64,000 nt of DNA. Source: Salinisphaera hydrothermalis (GTDB lineage Bacteria; Pseudomonadota; Gammaproteobacteria; Nevskiales; Salinisphaeraceae). A program made the translations under genes and the position numbers. The stretch lies in the NCBI RefSeq assembly GCF_040361195.1, contig NZ_APNE01000003.1. One strand, given 5' to 3'. The stretch's first letter is position 1, and every line of letters starts with the position of its first letter. This document shows positions 8,774 to 17,704 of the stretch, in pieces. Below the pieces are notes generated by a model that was not told the origin of the DNA, did no database searches, and saw only the letters and a list, made by a program, of their open reading frames with translations.

Positions 8774-8797
8774 GCGCCGCTCCTGTCGGAGCGGCGC
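8774..8797 (-). terminator. Hairpin terminator of the secreted-protein gene
   Basis: Ten-base perfect arms (GCGCCGCTCC and GGAGCGGCGC) surround a four-base loop. On the minus strand the hairpin is followed by TTTACTG and lies about 30 bp after the stop of the gene ending at 8829. Confidence 0.7.
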
Positions 8798-8828
8798 ATC
8801 GTTCAAGGCCGGTTTCGATACCGCTACG

Positions 8829-11114
8829 CTACTGGCGAGGCACGATGGCCCAGTTCGGGTAGTCGTTGTAGCGCGGCTGAACCGAGCGATGCGCGAAGAT
8901 TTCCCACGCCTTGTCGCTCTTGTCCACGCCCCGATCAACGCTGGCTGCGAGCGCGGGCTGCAGGTTCGACGGAAAACCGGCCGGAGAGTTCGAGTAGCCC
9001 TCCATCTCCCCGATTTGAGTCGGGGGGGGCATGTAGTTGTGGTACGTCTGCGAGTCGCACTTCAGGCCGGCGAGGTTCGGCAGCGTCGCTTGGTAGGCCT
9101 CATCGAGACTGCTGAAGAAATCCGCGCCGCGGGCCGGCTTGATCTGCAGGGCGTAGACGGAAGCCTCCGTCCAGCAGAAGCCGGTATCCGGGCGATCGAT
9201 CCAGTCGGTCATGCGGCCGACCTGGAACTGGAGCAGCCATTGCGCGAACGGTTCGAACTCCTTGAAGCCGAGATCCGTGGCGTAGGAGGTCGACCAGGCG
9301 AAGAAGTCTTCCTGCCATGGGGGGATGCCGACCGACTCGTTGCCGTTGACCGAGTAGTTGGTGTAGTTGTCGAGAATATGCAGCGGATGCTGATCCTTGT
9401 GCTGCAAGTAATAGCTGTCGTAGTCGTCGGCAATGTTATGGAGCAGCCCCGTAAAGTAGCCGTGCATCGGATCGGCATCGGGGGTGGCGTATGCCGCTTG
9501 CGCGAGTGTCCGCAGCGTCCAGGCCTGTTGTCGTATCTGATCCGCCGCACCGCGCAGGATGCCCTTGGCGTCCTGTCGATAACCGGGGTTGGTCCAGAGC
9601 TCGGCATAGGAGCCCGCGAACTCCAGCTCTTCAAGATAGTAGTAGTCGCCGGTGACCAGATACGTCAGGAAACCGATCGAGGGATGGTGGGCCAAGTTGT
9701 ACTGATAGGGTGAATCGCAGTCGCCGCTACAGGCGGTATACAGATCACGGCGAATATCGGGCGACCAACTGGTATCGCGACGTGCCGCCACGGTGATATA
9801 GGGATGGTCGCTGATCGTGACCGGCCGGCCGGTGGTCGCGTCGCGAAAATGAAAGCCGTAGGCGCCGACCGCGCTGTCGTTGGCCTGCATGTAGTCGAAG
9901 GCCCGCGGGTCGCCGCTCAGGGCATAGAGGGCACTCCATCGTGGCAGCGGGCCGATGGCGGTTTGCGCCCCGACATCGCCCATGTGCTGGGTCTGGGCAC
10001 CGTTGGTCATCGGCGGATAGCTGGCGGGCAGGCTGGCCAGCGTCGATTCGTCCGGTTTGATGGCCGCATATTTCGGAATGGCCCGGGTCGCCTGGAGATA
10101 CTGCATGTCCGGCTGGACATAGAGATCGGGATCGGTACCCCACCACAGGACCTTGTGCCACCGGTCATGGTCGTAATGCGTCAGGTTCTTGATCTGAAAA
10201 CTATGTTCGCCCACTTTGATCGTGGCGTCGTAGGTCAGATTGCCCGCCGTCTTGCCATAGGTGAAGTCGTTTTCCACGACCGTGTCGACGCGGGCGTTCG
10301 TGATCTGCCCGCTGTAGCTGGCATGGGCCCGGATATGGAAATAGGCCGCGAGCTGGTTATCGCGATCTGTCTTGGCGCCCTGCATGCGGCCACCGATAAG
10401 CCACTCGCTGGTCCGGGGCCCCGATAGCCACGTCTTGCAGATCTTGTCGGGCACGGCATTGCAGCCGCCCTGATCGATGATCGCCTGGAGCAGCGTGCGA
10501 GCGTTCTGGGTGAGGGTGTCAGCGCCGTTCTGAATCGTGATGTGGGCATCGAAGCCGGAGGACAGCAGGCGGCTGATCGTGATCGCGCCCGGCGGCGAGC
10601 CCCCGGCCCGATCCCCGTTCGTGAACAGCTTGATTCGCACGTCGCCGTGGGCCGGCACTTTATCGAGCTGGAACGACAGGATCGCGTGTTTCACCGAGCC
10701 ATCGTCATAGTAGCTTTTGATGTCGGCTTGCACGCCCTGACTGCTCGGGTTGCTCGGCGTCGAATAGAACAGCGACTTGTTGGGCCGATAGTCGTCTTTC
10801 TTGAAGACTTGCCCGTAGGTGACGACCTGATAAGACGCATCGTTATCGGACCGGTTGCGAACGGTTACGTCGGTGATGTCGGGGTTGTCGCCGCGAGTGT
10901 CGGGGCCCAGAAAAATGGAATAGGGCAACTTCGGCGGCGTGAGCCCCGCCTTGGTGTACACGTAGTTAATGAAGTTCTGTTCCTGGTCGTACAGCGTTTT
11001 CTGCTGCGAGCTCAGGTCGTTATAAGTCCACGCCATCGCGCAGGTGCTGGTCGCGACGGCCAGGACGCCCGTGATGCCGATCAGTGCCCGCCGGCAGGTT
11101 GATGAAATCCCCAT
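8829..11114 (-). CDS. Large secreted protein, RIFT-barrel/PcRGLX-YetA-like (possible polysaccharide lyase or glycosidase)
   Basis: With ATG 11114 the product is 761 residues and starts with a signal peptide ending near CAMA/WTYN; an in-frame ATG at 11240 would add 42 residues before the signal and is less likely. The N-terminal third (segments such as YGQVFKKDDYRP and SYYDDGSVKHAILSF) resembles the beta-rich domain of YetA/exo-rhamnogalacturonan lyase-type proteins. The C-terminal part is rich in W, Y and H residues, as in alpha/alpha-toroid carbohydrate-active enzymes. It stands alone, with its own terminator and an AT-rich leader. An extracytoplasmic glycan-degrading role is inferred, not shown; no catalytic residue can be named. 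Confidence 0.6.
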   Translation of the reverse strand: MGISSTCRRALIGITGVLAVATSTCAMAWTYNDLSSQQKTLYDQEQNFINYVYTKAGLTPPKLPYSIFLGPDTRGDNPDITDVTVRNRSDNDASYQVVTYGQVFKKDDYRPNKSLFYSTPSNPSSQGVQADIKSYYDDGSVKHAILSFQLDKVPAHGDVRIKLFTNGDRAGGSPPGAITISRLLSSGFDAHITIQNGADTLTQNARTLLQAIIDQGGCNAVPDKICKTWLSGPRTSEWLIGGRMQGAKTDRDNQLAAYFHIRAHASYSGQITNARVDTVVENDFTYGKTAGNLTYDATIKVGEHSFQIKNLTHYDHDRWHKVLWWGTDPDLYVQPDMQYLQATRAIPKYAAIKPDESTLASLPASYPPMTNGAQTQHMGDVGAQTAIGPLPRWSALYALSGDPRAFDYMQANDSAVGAYGFHFRDATTGRPVTISDHPYITVAARRDTSWSPDIRRDLYTACSGDCDSPYQYNLAHHPSIGFLTYLVTGDYYYLEELEFAGSYAELWTNPGYRQDAKGILRGAADQIRQQAWTLRTLAQAAYATPDADPMHGYFTGLLHNIADDYDSYYLQHKDQHPLHILDNYTNYSVNGNESVGIPPWQEDFFAWSTSYATDLGFKEFEPFAQWLLQFQVGRMTDWIDRPDTGFCWTEASVYALQIKPARGADFFSSLDEAYQATLPNLAGLKCDSQTYHNYMPPPTQIGEMEGYSNSPAGFPSNLQPALAASVDRGVDKSDKAWEIFAHRSVQPRYNDYPNWAIVPRQ

Positions 11115-11683
11115 CAGGTATAACCCCGCGTAATACAAAGAAGATGAAATATTCGAGTGCGGCTTTCGTTTGTGTTTGAAAAATGAAGAAGCACTGGTTT
11201 TCAATGCCTGTTCCATGTTTTCAATCGATGAATGACGCAATTTGATGCATCGTATCTATTATTAAAAAATGGTTTTACGCGCCATCCTCGCATCTAATGG
11301 TTCGCTTTATTTTTAATTCGGCAGAATTTGGGTATGACAATCCCCGTCAGCGCCAATGTTATGGATTAAACCCGCGAGTCATTGGGCGAACAGCGCTACT
11401 TTTATATGCCTTTTCCGAGTCCCCGAAGCGGAATCTCGATAGCGAACGAAGACAGGTATCGACCCACATAGATTGGCCTTCCGCGTTCGAGCGGAGGCCG
11501 GCTTGGCGACGTCTCGGCCCGATATTCCGAACCGTGCACGGGTTTATCCAGCGAGTTTGTTTTGTAGATGGGGGAATAATCCCGGCGCAGAACGTAACGC
11601 TGCGACAGCGCGAACGTGGGCTCTCTGCATCGGCCAACGTTTACAGGCGCGCACGGAGTCGTCTTCTCCGTGCGCTGGCGCTA
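11115..11683. other. Intergenic leader and gap between secreted-protein gene and amn
   Basis: The first ~230 bp upstream of the secreted-protein start are markedly AT-rich against the GC-rich surroundings and probably contain its promoter. No open frame with convincing composition is seen in the rest, which ends with the hairpin after amn. Confidence 0.55.
11649..11675 (-). terminator. Hairpin after amn
   Basis: Perfect ten-base arms GCGCACGGAG and CTCCGTGCGC enclose a seven-base loop, nine bases beyond the amn stop. There is no clear U tract, so it may be a transcript-end hairpin rather than a strong intrinsic terminator. Confidence 0.5.
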
Positions 11684-13156
11684 TCAGCGAAAGGCCGGCT
11701 CGTCGAACGAACGCAGCTTGCGCGAGTGCAGCGCTTCGACGCCGGATTCACGAATCAGGCGCAGCGTTTCCAGCCCGATGGTGAGGTGTTGCTGCACCTG
11801 GCTCTGATAGAAAGCGTTGGCCATGCTGCGCAGCTTGAGCTCGCCGTGCATCGGCTTGTCGGAAACACACAGCAGCGTGCCGTAGGGCACGCGCAGACGG
11901 AAGCCGTTCGCGGCGATGGTCGCGCTTTCCATGTCGATGGCAATGGCCCGCGACTGGGAAAAACGCTCGTAAAGCTCGTCGTAGCGGAATTCCCAGTTGC
12001 GGTTGTCGGTGCTGGCGACGGTGCCGGTACGCAGCCGGTTCTTGAGGTCGCGCTTGGATAGGCCGGTGACGCCCGAGACGGCTTGTTCGAGCGCGATCTG
12101 CATTTCCGCGATCGGCGGGATCGGCACCCAGGGCGGCAGATCCTGATCGAGCACGTGGTCCTCGCGCACGTACGCATGGGCAAGGACATAGTCGCCGAGC
12201 TGCTGGGAGCGGCGCAGGCCGCCGCAGTGGCCGATCATCAGCCAGCAGTGCGGGCGCAGGACGGCCAGATGATCGGTGATGGTCTTGGCGTTGGCCGGAC
12301 CCATGCCGATGTTGATCAGGGTGACGCCGAGGCCATCCTCGCGCGTCAGATGATAGGCCGGCATCGGCGGCAGATGCTTCGGCGTTTCGCCGCCGGCGGT
12401 CAGATGATCGTACCGGGCGTTGGGCTCGACCACGTCGCCCGGCGAGACAAAGCCGGTGTACTCGTCGTGGTTCGCGATTTGGTCGCGCGCGTGAGCCGTG
12501 AAGTCGTCGACGTAGCGCTGGTAATTGGTCAGCAGCACGAATCCCTGGAAATAAGCCGGGTCGGTGCCGGTGTAATGGGCCAGGCGTTGCAGCGCGAGAT
12601 CGGTGCGCTGGGCGTCGAACAGCGCCAGCGGAAACGGGTGCCCCGGTGGCGTGCGATGCGTGCTGTTGGGAATCGCATCGTTCATGTTGGCCAGATCCGG
12701 CAGATCGAAGGCCCGCTCCATCGCGCGCACCGCCGCCGGCGTGAGATCGGCGGTGGCGGCCTCGATCATGAACGGCAGCGGGATCGGCTGATCCGACAGG
12801 CCGACCTGGATCGGCGCGCCGTGGTTCTCGATCAGCAGCGACAGCTGTTCCAACAGATAATCGTGGAACAGATCCGGCCGGGTCACCGTGGTGCCGTGGA
12901 CCCCGCCCTTGCGCAGCGAGCCATAGGTCGGTCGCGCCGAGCTGACCAGCCGGTCCGGCGTGGTCTCGATGCCGACATACGGATAGTAGGCCGCGGGCAG
13001 TACTTCCGGCTCATGTTCACCGGCCACGAATCGGCGATGGCGCTCTTCCATCTGCTCGCGTGCGGCCGCGTACAGCGACTCGATCCGGGCGAGGGCATCC
13101 TCGGCGTTGTCGAAGGATTGCAGATCGCGGGCGTTGCCATGTGCGGTGCCGGGCAT
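11684..13156 (-). CDS. amn: AMP nucleosidase
   Basis: The 490-residue product matches the length and layout of bacterial Amn (about 484). An N-terminal regulatory domain (YYPYVGIETTP, LIENHGAPIQVG) precedes a C-terminal nucleoside phosphorylase-type domain with NIGMGPANAKT, MIGHCGGLR and IDMESATIAANG. It hydrolyses AMP to adenine and ribose 5-phosphate in the cytosol and takes part in adenylate balance. The gene has no operon partner; a hairpin follows it. The ribosome site before ATG 13156 is weak. Confidence 0.95.
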   Translation of the reverse strand: MPGTAHGNARDLQSFDNAEDALARIESLYAAAREQMEERHRRFVAGEHEPEVLPAAYYPYVGIETTPDRLVSSARPTYGSLRKGGVHGTTVTRPDLFHDYLLEQLSLLIENHGAPIQVGLSDQPIPLPFMIEAATADLTPAAVRAMERAFDLPDLANMNDAIPNSTHRTPPGHPFPLALFDAQRTDLALQRLAHYTGTDPAYFQGFVLLTNYQRYVDDFTAHARDQIANHDEYTGFVSPGDVVEPNARYDHLTAGGETPKHLPPMPAYHLTREDGLGVTLINIGMGPANAKTITDHLAVLRPHCWLMIGHCGGLRRSQQLGDYVLAHAYVREDHVLDQDLPPWVPIPPIAEMQIALEQAVSGVTGLSKRDLKNRLRTGTVASTDNRNWEFRYDELYERFSQSRAIAIDMESATIAANGFRLRVPYGTLLCVSDKPMHGELKLRSMANAFYQSQVQQHLTIGLETLRLIRESGVEALHSRKLRSFDEPAFR

Positions 13157-13211
13157 CTCGTTGTGGTCCTGATCTGGATTCGCGGTCGGTGCAGAGTAGC
13201 AGTTCGGCGCA

Positions 13212-13694
13212 TCAATCGAATGGCGCCCGTTGCAGGGTAAGAATAGGGGTGTGGATGGTATTGGCCAGTGCGACGAAACCGAGGCGGTCGTAAGCCCGAA
13301 CGGCCGCCCTGTTGTCGGCGAATACGGCCAGTTCGAGCGTGTCCGATGTGCGATGTCGGTTCGCGTCGGCGGCGAGCAAGGTGATCAGTGCGTCGATGAG
13401 GCGCTGGCCGCGGCGGTTCGGGGCCACGATCAGCCGGGCGAAGCGCACTGTGGCTGGCGGCTTGAAATAGTACTCACCGAACGCAACCAACGCGCCGGTC
13501 TCGTCGACCAGCGCGCGTGGGTGGGCGTATTCGCGATACAGCGCGAGCGCCAGCTCGGGCCCGTCCAGTGGCCAGGGGATCTCCGGCCCGGCCCAGCGGC
13601 GTGCCGCCGGGCCGTCCGGTATCCATTCGCAGAGCCGAGCGTAATCCCCCGGCCCGGGCGGTCTCAGGCGGAAACGATTCGGCGTTTCGCTCAA
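13212..13694 (-). CDS. GNAT family N-acetyltransferase
   Basis: This 160-residue protein has the GNAT core: a beta-strand start RLRPPGPGDY, the acetyl-CoA binding region RFARLIVAPNRRGQRLIDAL (R/Q-x-x-G-x-G/A variant) and the late motif FADNRAAVRAYDRLGF. Translation appears to begin at TTG 13694, inside the poxB stop (four-base overlap), so it is coupled to poxB. Its acceptor (protein lysine, amine or antibiotic) cannot be told from sequence. Pairing with an acetate-forming enzyme is suggestive of a link to acetyl metabolism but remains unproven. Confidence 0.85.
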   Translation of the reverse strand: MSETPNRFRLRPPGPGDYARLCEWIPDGPAARRWAGPEIPWPLDGPELALALYREYAHPRALVDETGALVAFGEYYFKPPATVRFARLIVAPNRRGQRLIDALITLLAADANRHRTSDTLELAVFADNRAAVRAYDRLGFVALANTIHTPILTLQRAPFD

Positions 13695-15403
13695 CGTGTC
13701 CAGAAGTTGTTGCGCACCAGGTCGACGACTTCGCCCATGCGGCCGGACAACACAGCCTTGGTCGAATACAGCGCGGTCGAGGCGACCTGACTGAATTCCA
13801 CGTGGGGCGGCATGACCAGTTCCATACGGTTGACCTTCACATCCAGAATACCCGGGCCGTCGTGGGCCAGCAGTTCGGCGACGGCGCCGTCGAGCTCATG
13901 CTTGGCCTCGACCTTGCGGCCCCACAGGCCCACCGCATGGGCGAGCGCGCCGAAGTCCGGGTTCTTCAGCTCGGTGTAGGCATCGAGTAGGCCGTCGACT
14001 TTCTGCTCGAGTTCGACGAAGCCGAGCGAGCTGTTGTTGAAGATCACGATCTTGAGCGGGATCTCGAACTGGGCGAGCGTCAACAGGTCGCCCATGAGCA
14101 TCGACAAACCACCGTCGCCGCACATGGCGATCACTTGCCGGCCTGGAAACGCCTGGCTGATGCCGATCGCCTGTGGATACGCGTTGGCCATGGTGCCGTG
14201 GACCAGACTCGGTAGCGTACGACGCTGGCCGTTAGCCTTGATGTGACGCAGGCACCACACCATCGGGCTGCCGCCGTCGGCGGTGAACACGGCGTCGTCG
14301 GCGGCGTGCGCATCCAGCGCCAGGGTGAGTTCCTGCGGATGAATCAGGCTGTCGTTTTCGGATTCGGCCGCGGCGTCGTCGAGCGATTCCCGATAGGTCT
14401 TGCGGCACGCGTTGACCCAGTCGCGGTCGTCGTGGCGCGCCACGCGTTCGATCAGCGCCGCGCAGGTATCGCGCACCGAGCCGATTACGCCGATATCCAC
14501 CGGATGGCGCAGGCCGATCTGCCCGGCCGCGATATCCACCTGGATGATGGTCGCGTCCTCGGGATAGAACTGGGCCCAGGCGAAGCTGCAGCCCAGTAGC
14601 AGCAGCGTGTCGCATTCCGACACCGCGCGATAACCGCCGGCCAGGCCGAATACGCCGGTCATGCCCACTTCCAACTCGTTGCCGTATTCGATGAAATCCT
14701 TGGCGCGGGAGGTCCAGGCGATCGGCGCGCCGAGCTTGTCGGCCAGGGCGATGACTTCATCGTGCGCATCGGCACAGCCGTGACCGGCATAGATCGATAC
14801 TTTCTTACCGGCGTCGAGGGCTTCGACCACGGCCTCCAGCTCGGCCTCCGACGGACGCACGACCGGATCGAAGCGCATCGTGCGCCAGGGCAGGTTGTTC
14901 TCCGGCTTGGCGGTGAAGATGTCACCGGGCACGATCAGCACCGCCAGCCCGCCTTCGTTGAGCGCTTTCTGCGCGGCGATTGCGGTCAGGCGTTTGGCGT
15001 TCTCGGGGCTGGAGACGTATTCACAGAACACGCTGTACTGGGCGTACAGCGGGCGCTGGTCGACGTCCTGTGGAAAACCGACGCCCATTTCAGCGGTCGC
15101 GACCTGCGAAGCGATGAACACCACCGGCGCGCCGTTGCGATGCGACTCCATCAGACCGTTGATGAAATGCGTGCTGCCGGGCCCGCAGGTGCCGGCACAG
15201 CAGGCCAGCTCGCCCGTCATGTAGGCCTCTCCGCCGGCCGCGAACCCGCCGACTTCCTCGTGGCGGACATGGACCCAGTCCATATCCGAGCGTCGAATGG
15301 CGTCCGTGAGGTGATTGATGGTGTCGCCAACGACGCCGTAACAGCGCTTGGCACCTGCGTCGAGCAGGGTGGCAACCATGATTTCTGCGACGTTCTGACT
15401 CAT
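13691..15403 (-). CDS. poxB: Pyruvate dehydrogenase (quinone), pyruvate oxidase type
   Basis: The 570-residue ThDP/FAD enzyme oxidatively decarboxylates pyruvate to acetate and CO2 and passes electrons to membrane quinone. Visible features are the activating glutamate in VRHEE (residues 49-50), the central FAD domain with SIYAGHGCADAHDE, and the ThDP motif GDGGLSMLMGDL ending in NNSSLGF. Length matches E. coli PoxB (572), including a C-terminal segment that in PoxB binds the membrane. It is co-transcribed with the GNAT gene. The 187-bp upstream region shared with the hemerythrin-like gene contains a perfect FNR-type site. Confidence 0.93.
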   Translation of the reverse strand: MSQNVAEIMVATLLDAGAKRCYGVVGDTINHLTDAIRRSDMDWVHVRHEEVGGFAAGGEAYMTGELACCAGTCGPGSTHFINGLMESHRNGAPVVFIASQVATAEMGVGFPQDVDQRPLYAQYSVFCEYVSSPENAKRLTAIAAQKALNEGGLAVLIVPGDIFTAKPENNLPWRTMRFDPVVRPSEAELEAVVEALDAGKKVSIYAGHGCADAHDEVIALADKLGAPIAWTSRAKDFIEYGNELEVGMTGVFGLAGGYRAVSECDTLLLLGCSFAWAQFYPEDATIIQVDIAAGQIGLRHPVDIGVIGSVRDTCAALIERVARHDDRDWVNACRKTYRESLDDAAAESENDSLIHPQELTLALDAHAADDAVFTADGGSPMVWCLRHIKANGQRRTLPSLVHGTMANAYPQAIGISQAFPGRQVIAMCGDGGLSMLMGDLLTLAQFEIPLKIVIFNNSSLGFVELEQKVDGLLDAYTELKNPDFGALAHAVGLWGRKVEAKHELDGAVAELLAHDGPGILDVKVNRMELVMPPHVEFSQVASTALYSTKAVLSGRMGEVVDLVRNNFWTR

Positions 15404-15507
15404 TGAGTGGCCCGGGCAAGGAATGTCTCGATCCTTCGATCATACAAGTTTGCGTCGAGCCAGATGCCGGCTTGTCGCGTGGCGGGGCGCACGCGGATCC
15501 AATAGCG

Positions 15508-15521
15508 TTGATCTGCATCAA
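15508..15521. promoter_or_regulatory. FNR/Anr-type site TTGATCTGCATCAA
   Basis: A perfect match to the FNR consensus TTGAT-N4-ATCAA lies between divergent poxB and the hemerythrin-like gene. Its centre is about 111 bp from the poxB start codon and about 76 bp from the ATG at 15591, so it could serve the rightward promoter, the leftward one, or both. It implies oxygen-responsive control. Transcription starts are not known. Confidence 0.7.
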
Positions 15522-15590
15522 ATAGCGCAGGTCGGCGATCGGACAGGCTGAGTTTGGAGTGCCCATGGGGACACGATGGAGAGCAAAGCA

Positions 15591-16049
15591 ATGGATATCG
15601 TCGACACCTTGCGTGCCGATCATGGTTATCTGAAGAGTCTCGGCCGCCGGATTCTGGATGAGTTGCCGCGCTACGTGCGCGCCCGCCCGCACGCCGCGGC
15701 GAGTCTACGCATGCTGGTCGCCGGCTACGTCGATTACGAAACGCGTGTGCACGAGCCGCGCGAAGCCTGTCTGCGTGCTTATCTCGCGGCGCAAGACGGG
15801 GGCGCCCCCCGCGCCGGAGAGGGCGAATCGGCCCACGACTGGATCACGATTCGGGATCGGCTGGCCTCGGCCATGAGTGCTGCCGCGCGTCTCGAGCTAC
15901 GCCACCGGCTGACCGCCGCGCTGCGCGACGGCGCGGAGCTGATGCAATCGGAAGAAAATGATTTGCTCGCGCAGGCGCGGTGCCGGTTGTCCGCGGTGGA
16001 GCGGCATGCCCTGGCCCTGCGGGCCATGGCCGGACGCATGCGGGCCTAA
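15591..16049 (+). CDS. Hemerythrin/HHE-like small helical protein (tentative)
   Basis: The 152-residue, mostly helical protein starts with DIVDTLRADHGYL, like the first helix of HHE cation-binding domains, and has VHEPREACL where a metal-binding H-x-x-x-E helix is expected. The last expected H-E-x-x-E motif reads QSEEND, so one histidine ligand seems absent. ATG 15591 is preferred to 15576 because GGAG lies nine bases before it. Divergent from poxB, with an FNR-type box in between, so a role in oxygen or NO response fits. The family call is uncertain because ligands are incomplete. Confidence 0.5.
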   Translation: MDIVDTLRADHGYLKSLGRRILDELPRYVRARPHAAASLRMLVAGYVDYETRVHEPREACLRAYLAAQDGGAPRAGEGESAHDWITIRDRLASAMSAAARLELRHRLTAALRDGAELMQSEENDLLAQARCRLSAVERHALALRAMAGRMRA

Positions 16050-16074
16050 AGGCTGGCACGCGCCCGGCCGGTGA

Positions 16075-17529
16075 TCACGCGCCGGCGAGTTCGGTGATCA
16101 TGGCGCGTAGGATCTTGTAGAAGTTGTCGACCGCGGCGATGTCCACGCGCTCGGTCGGCGAATGCGCGCCGCGAATCGTCGGCCCGAACGAGATCATGTC
16201 CATCTTGGGATAGCGCGCGCCGATCAGGCCGCATTCCAGTCCGGCGTGGATGACCTTCACCTCCGGAGGCTGCCCGGTCACGCGTTCGTGTACGTCGACG
16301 AAGCGGGCCAGTAGCGCCGATTTCGGGTTGGGCGCCCAGCCCGGATAGCCGCGTTCGCGCGTGACCGGAAAACCGGCCAGTTCGAACATGGTGGCAATAC
16401 GCTCGACCAGCGAATCGCGCGCCGAATCCACCAGCGAGCGCACCATGAGCTGGGCGCTGAACACGCCGTCGGCGACCTGGACCACGCCGATGTTGTTGGA
16501 GGTCTCGACTACGCCGGGCGCGGCCAGGCTCATGCGTTCCACGCCGTAGGGCAGGGCATAGAGCAGGCGGACCAGCCGTTTGGTATCACCGACCGAGAGC
16601 GCCTTGTCGGCTTCAGCGCGCTCCTGGTCAACCGCGACCTGCCCATCCACACCGGCCAGTTCTTTCTGGAACACCGCTTCCAGCTCGACCAGCTCGGCCG
16701 TGGCTTCGTCGAAGGCCGCGTCCGGCAGGGCCACGGTGGCCCAGGCTGCCCGCGTGATGGCGTTGTCCATGCGTCCGCCGTCGTAGTCGACCAGCCGCAG
16801 ACCCAGCGGCAGCAGCTGGTGCAGCGCGCGGGCGAGCAGTCGATTGGCGCTGGCCCGGCCGGTGTCGATATCCATGCCGGAATGGCCGCCGGTCAAGCCG
16901 TTTACCCCGATCTTGAATACAGTGAGGTTGCCTTCCAGCGGATGCTCGGCCAGCTCGGTTTCCGTGGTGACGTTGGCCCCGCCGGCACAGCCGATGCAGA
17001 CCTCGCCTTCTTCCTCGGTATCGAGGTTGAGCAGCAGGCGGCCGTTCACCCAGTTGGGCGCGAGATGGGCCGCCCCCACCAGCGAGACTTCCTCGGCCAC
17101 GGTAAGCAGCACTTCCAGCGGGCCGTGTTCCAGATCGGTTTCGTCGAGGATCGCCAGGCCGGCGGCGGCGCCGATGCCGTTATCCGCGCCAAGCGTGGTG
17201 CCGCGCGCCTTGAGCCAGCCGTCCTCGACGAAGGTGACGATCGGATCGGTCTCAAAGTCGTGGTCCACGCCCGCGTCCGACTCGGCGACCATGTCCACAT
17301 GCCCCTGCATGACCACGCCGGGCGCGTTTTCATGACCGGCTGTGGCGGGCTTGACGATGCGCAGGTTGTTGGCTTCGTCGCGCTCGTGGGCGAAGCCGCG
17401 CTCGTCGGCCCAGGCTTCGATTTTCGACAGGATCGCGTCCTCGTGCCAAGACGGGCGCGGCGTATCACAAAAGGTACGGAAATGCTGCCAGAGCAGCTTG
17501 GGTTCGAGTTGCTCGAGGTGCGCGTTCAC
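16075..17529 (-). CDS. pepD: Aminoacyl-histidine dipeptidase (M20C peptidase)
   Basis: The 484-residue product has the length of E. coli PepD (485). Metal-site motifs are in order: GHVDMV, LGADNGIG, TVAEEVSLVGA, NLDTEEEGE and a late HAGLECG. It hydrolyses dipeptides such as beta-Ala-His and other Xaa-His peptides in the cytosol. The reading frame is open far upstream without a good start; GTG 17529 is chosen because it opens directly onto the conserved LEQLEPKLLWQHF segment. It is divergent from the lactonase gene, and the LacI-type operator at 17655 lies in the shared 175-bp region. Confidence 0.93.
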   Translation of the reverse strand: MNAHLEQLEPKLLWQHFRTFCDTPRPSWHEDAILSKIEAWADERGFAHERDEANNLRIVKPATAGHENAPGVVMQGHVDMVAESDAGVDHDFETDPIVTFVEDGWLKARGTTLGADNGIGAAAGLAILDETDLEHGPLEVLLTVAEEVSLVGAAHLAPNWVNGRLLLNLDTEEEGEVCIGCAGGANVTTETELAEHPLEGNLTVFKIGVNGLTGGHSGMDIDTGRASANRLLARALHQLLPLGLRLVDYDGGRMDNAITRAAWATVALPDAAFDEATAELVELEAVFQKELAGVDGQVAVDQERAEADKALSVGDTKRLVRLLYALPYGVERMSLAAPGVVETSNNIGVVQVADGVFSAQLMVRSLVDSARDSLVERIATMFELAGFPVTRERGYPGWAPNPKSALLARFVDVHERVTGQPPEVKVIHAGLECGLIGARYPKMDMISFGPTIRGAHSPTERVDIAAVDNFYKILRAMITELAGA

Positions 17530-17654
17530 GACGTCCGGTTCCCCGTTGATCAATACGACAGCGCCAGAGCATAGGCAATCGGAGCCGAGGAGGCCATGGG
17601 CGAGCTTCGACCTATGGAGGATCGACAGCCGTGGCGGAATCGCGGATGGTGCGA

Positions 17655-17668
17655 GGTAAGCGGTTACC
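17655..17668. promoter_or_regulatory. LacI-type operator, copy 1
   Basis: The palindrome GGTAAGCGGTTACC has a central CG typical of LacI-family sites. It ends 36 bp before the lactonase ATG. A near-identical palindrome (19978-19993) occupies the same distance before the binding-protein gene, so both are probably sites for the LacI regulator encoded between them. Confidence 0.8.
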
Positions 17669-17704
17669 CTAAACAACAAACCCGCCTCGAAAATAGGAGG
17701 AGAC

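Larger units (their letters stand above)
8270..8828. other. Intergenic region upstream of the IclR-led cluster
   Basis: No convincing gene is seen in this 559-bp stretch. The part next to the IclR gene is comparatively AT-rich and holds repeated TTTCCAGAAT words and two dyads, listed separately. The remainder is GC-rich non-coding sequence ending in the terminator of the secreted-protein gene. Confidence 0.6.
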
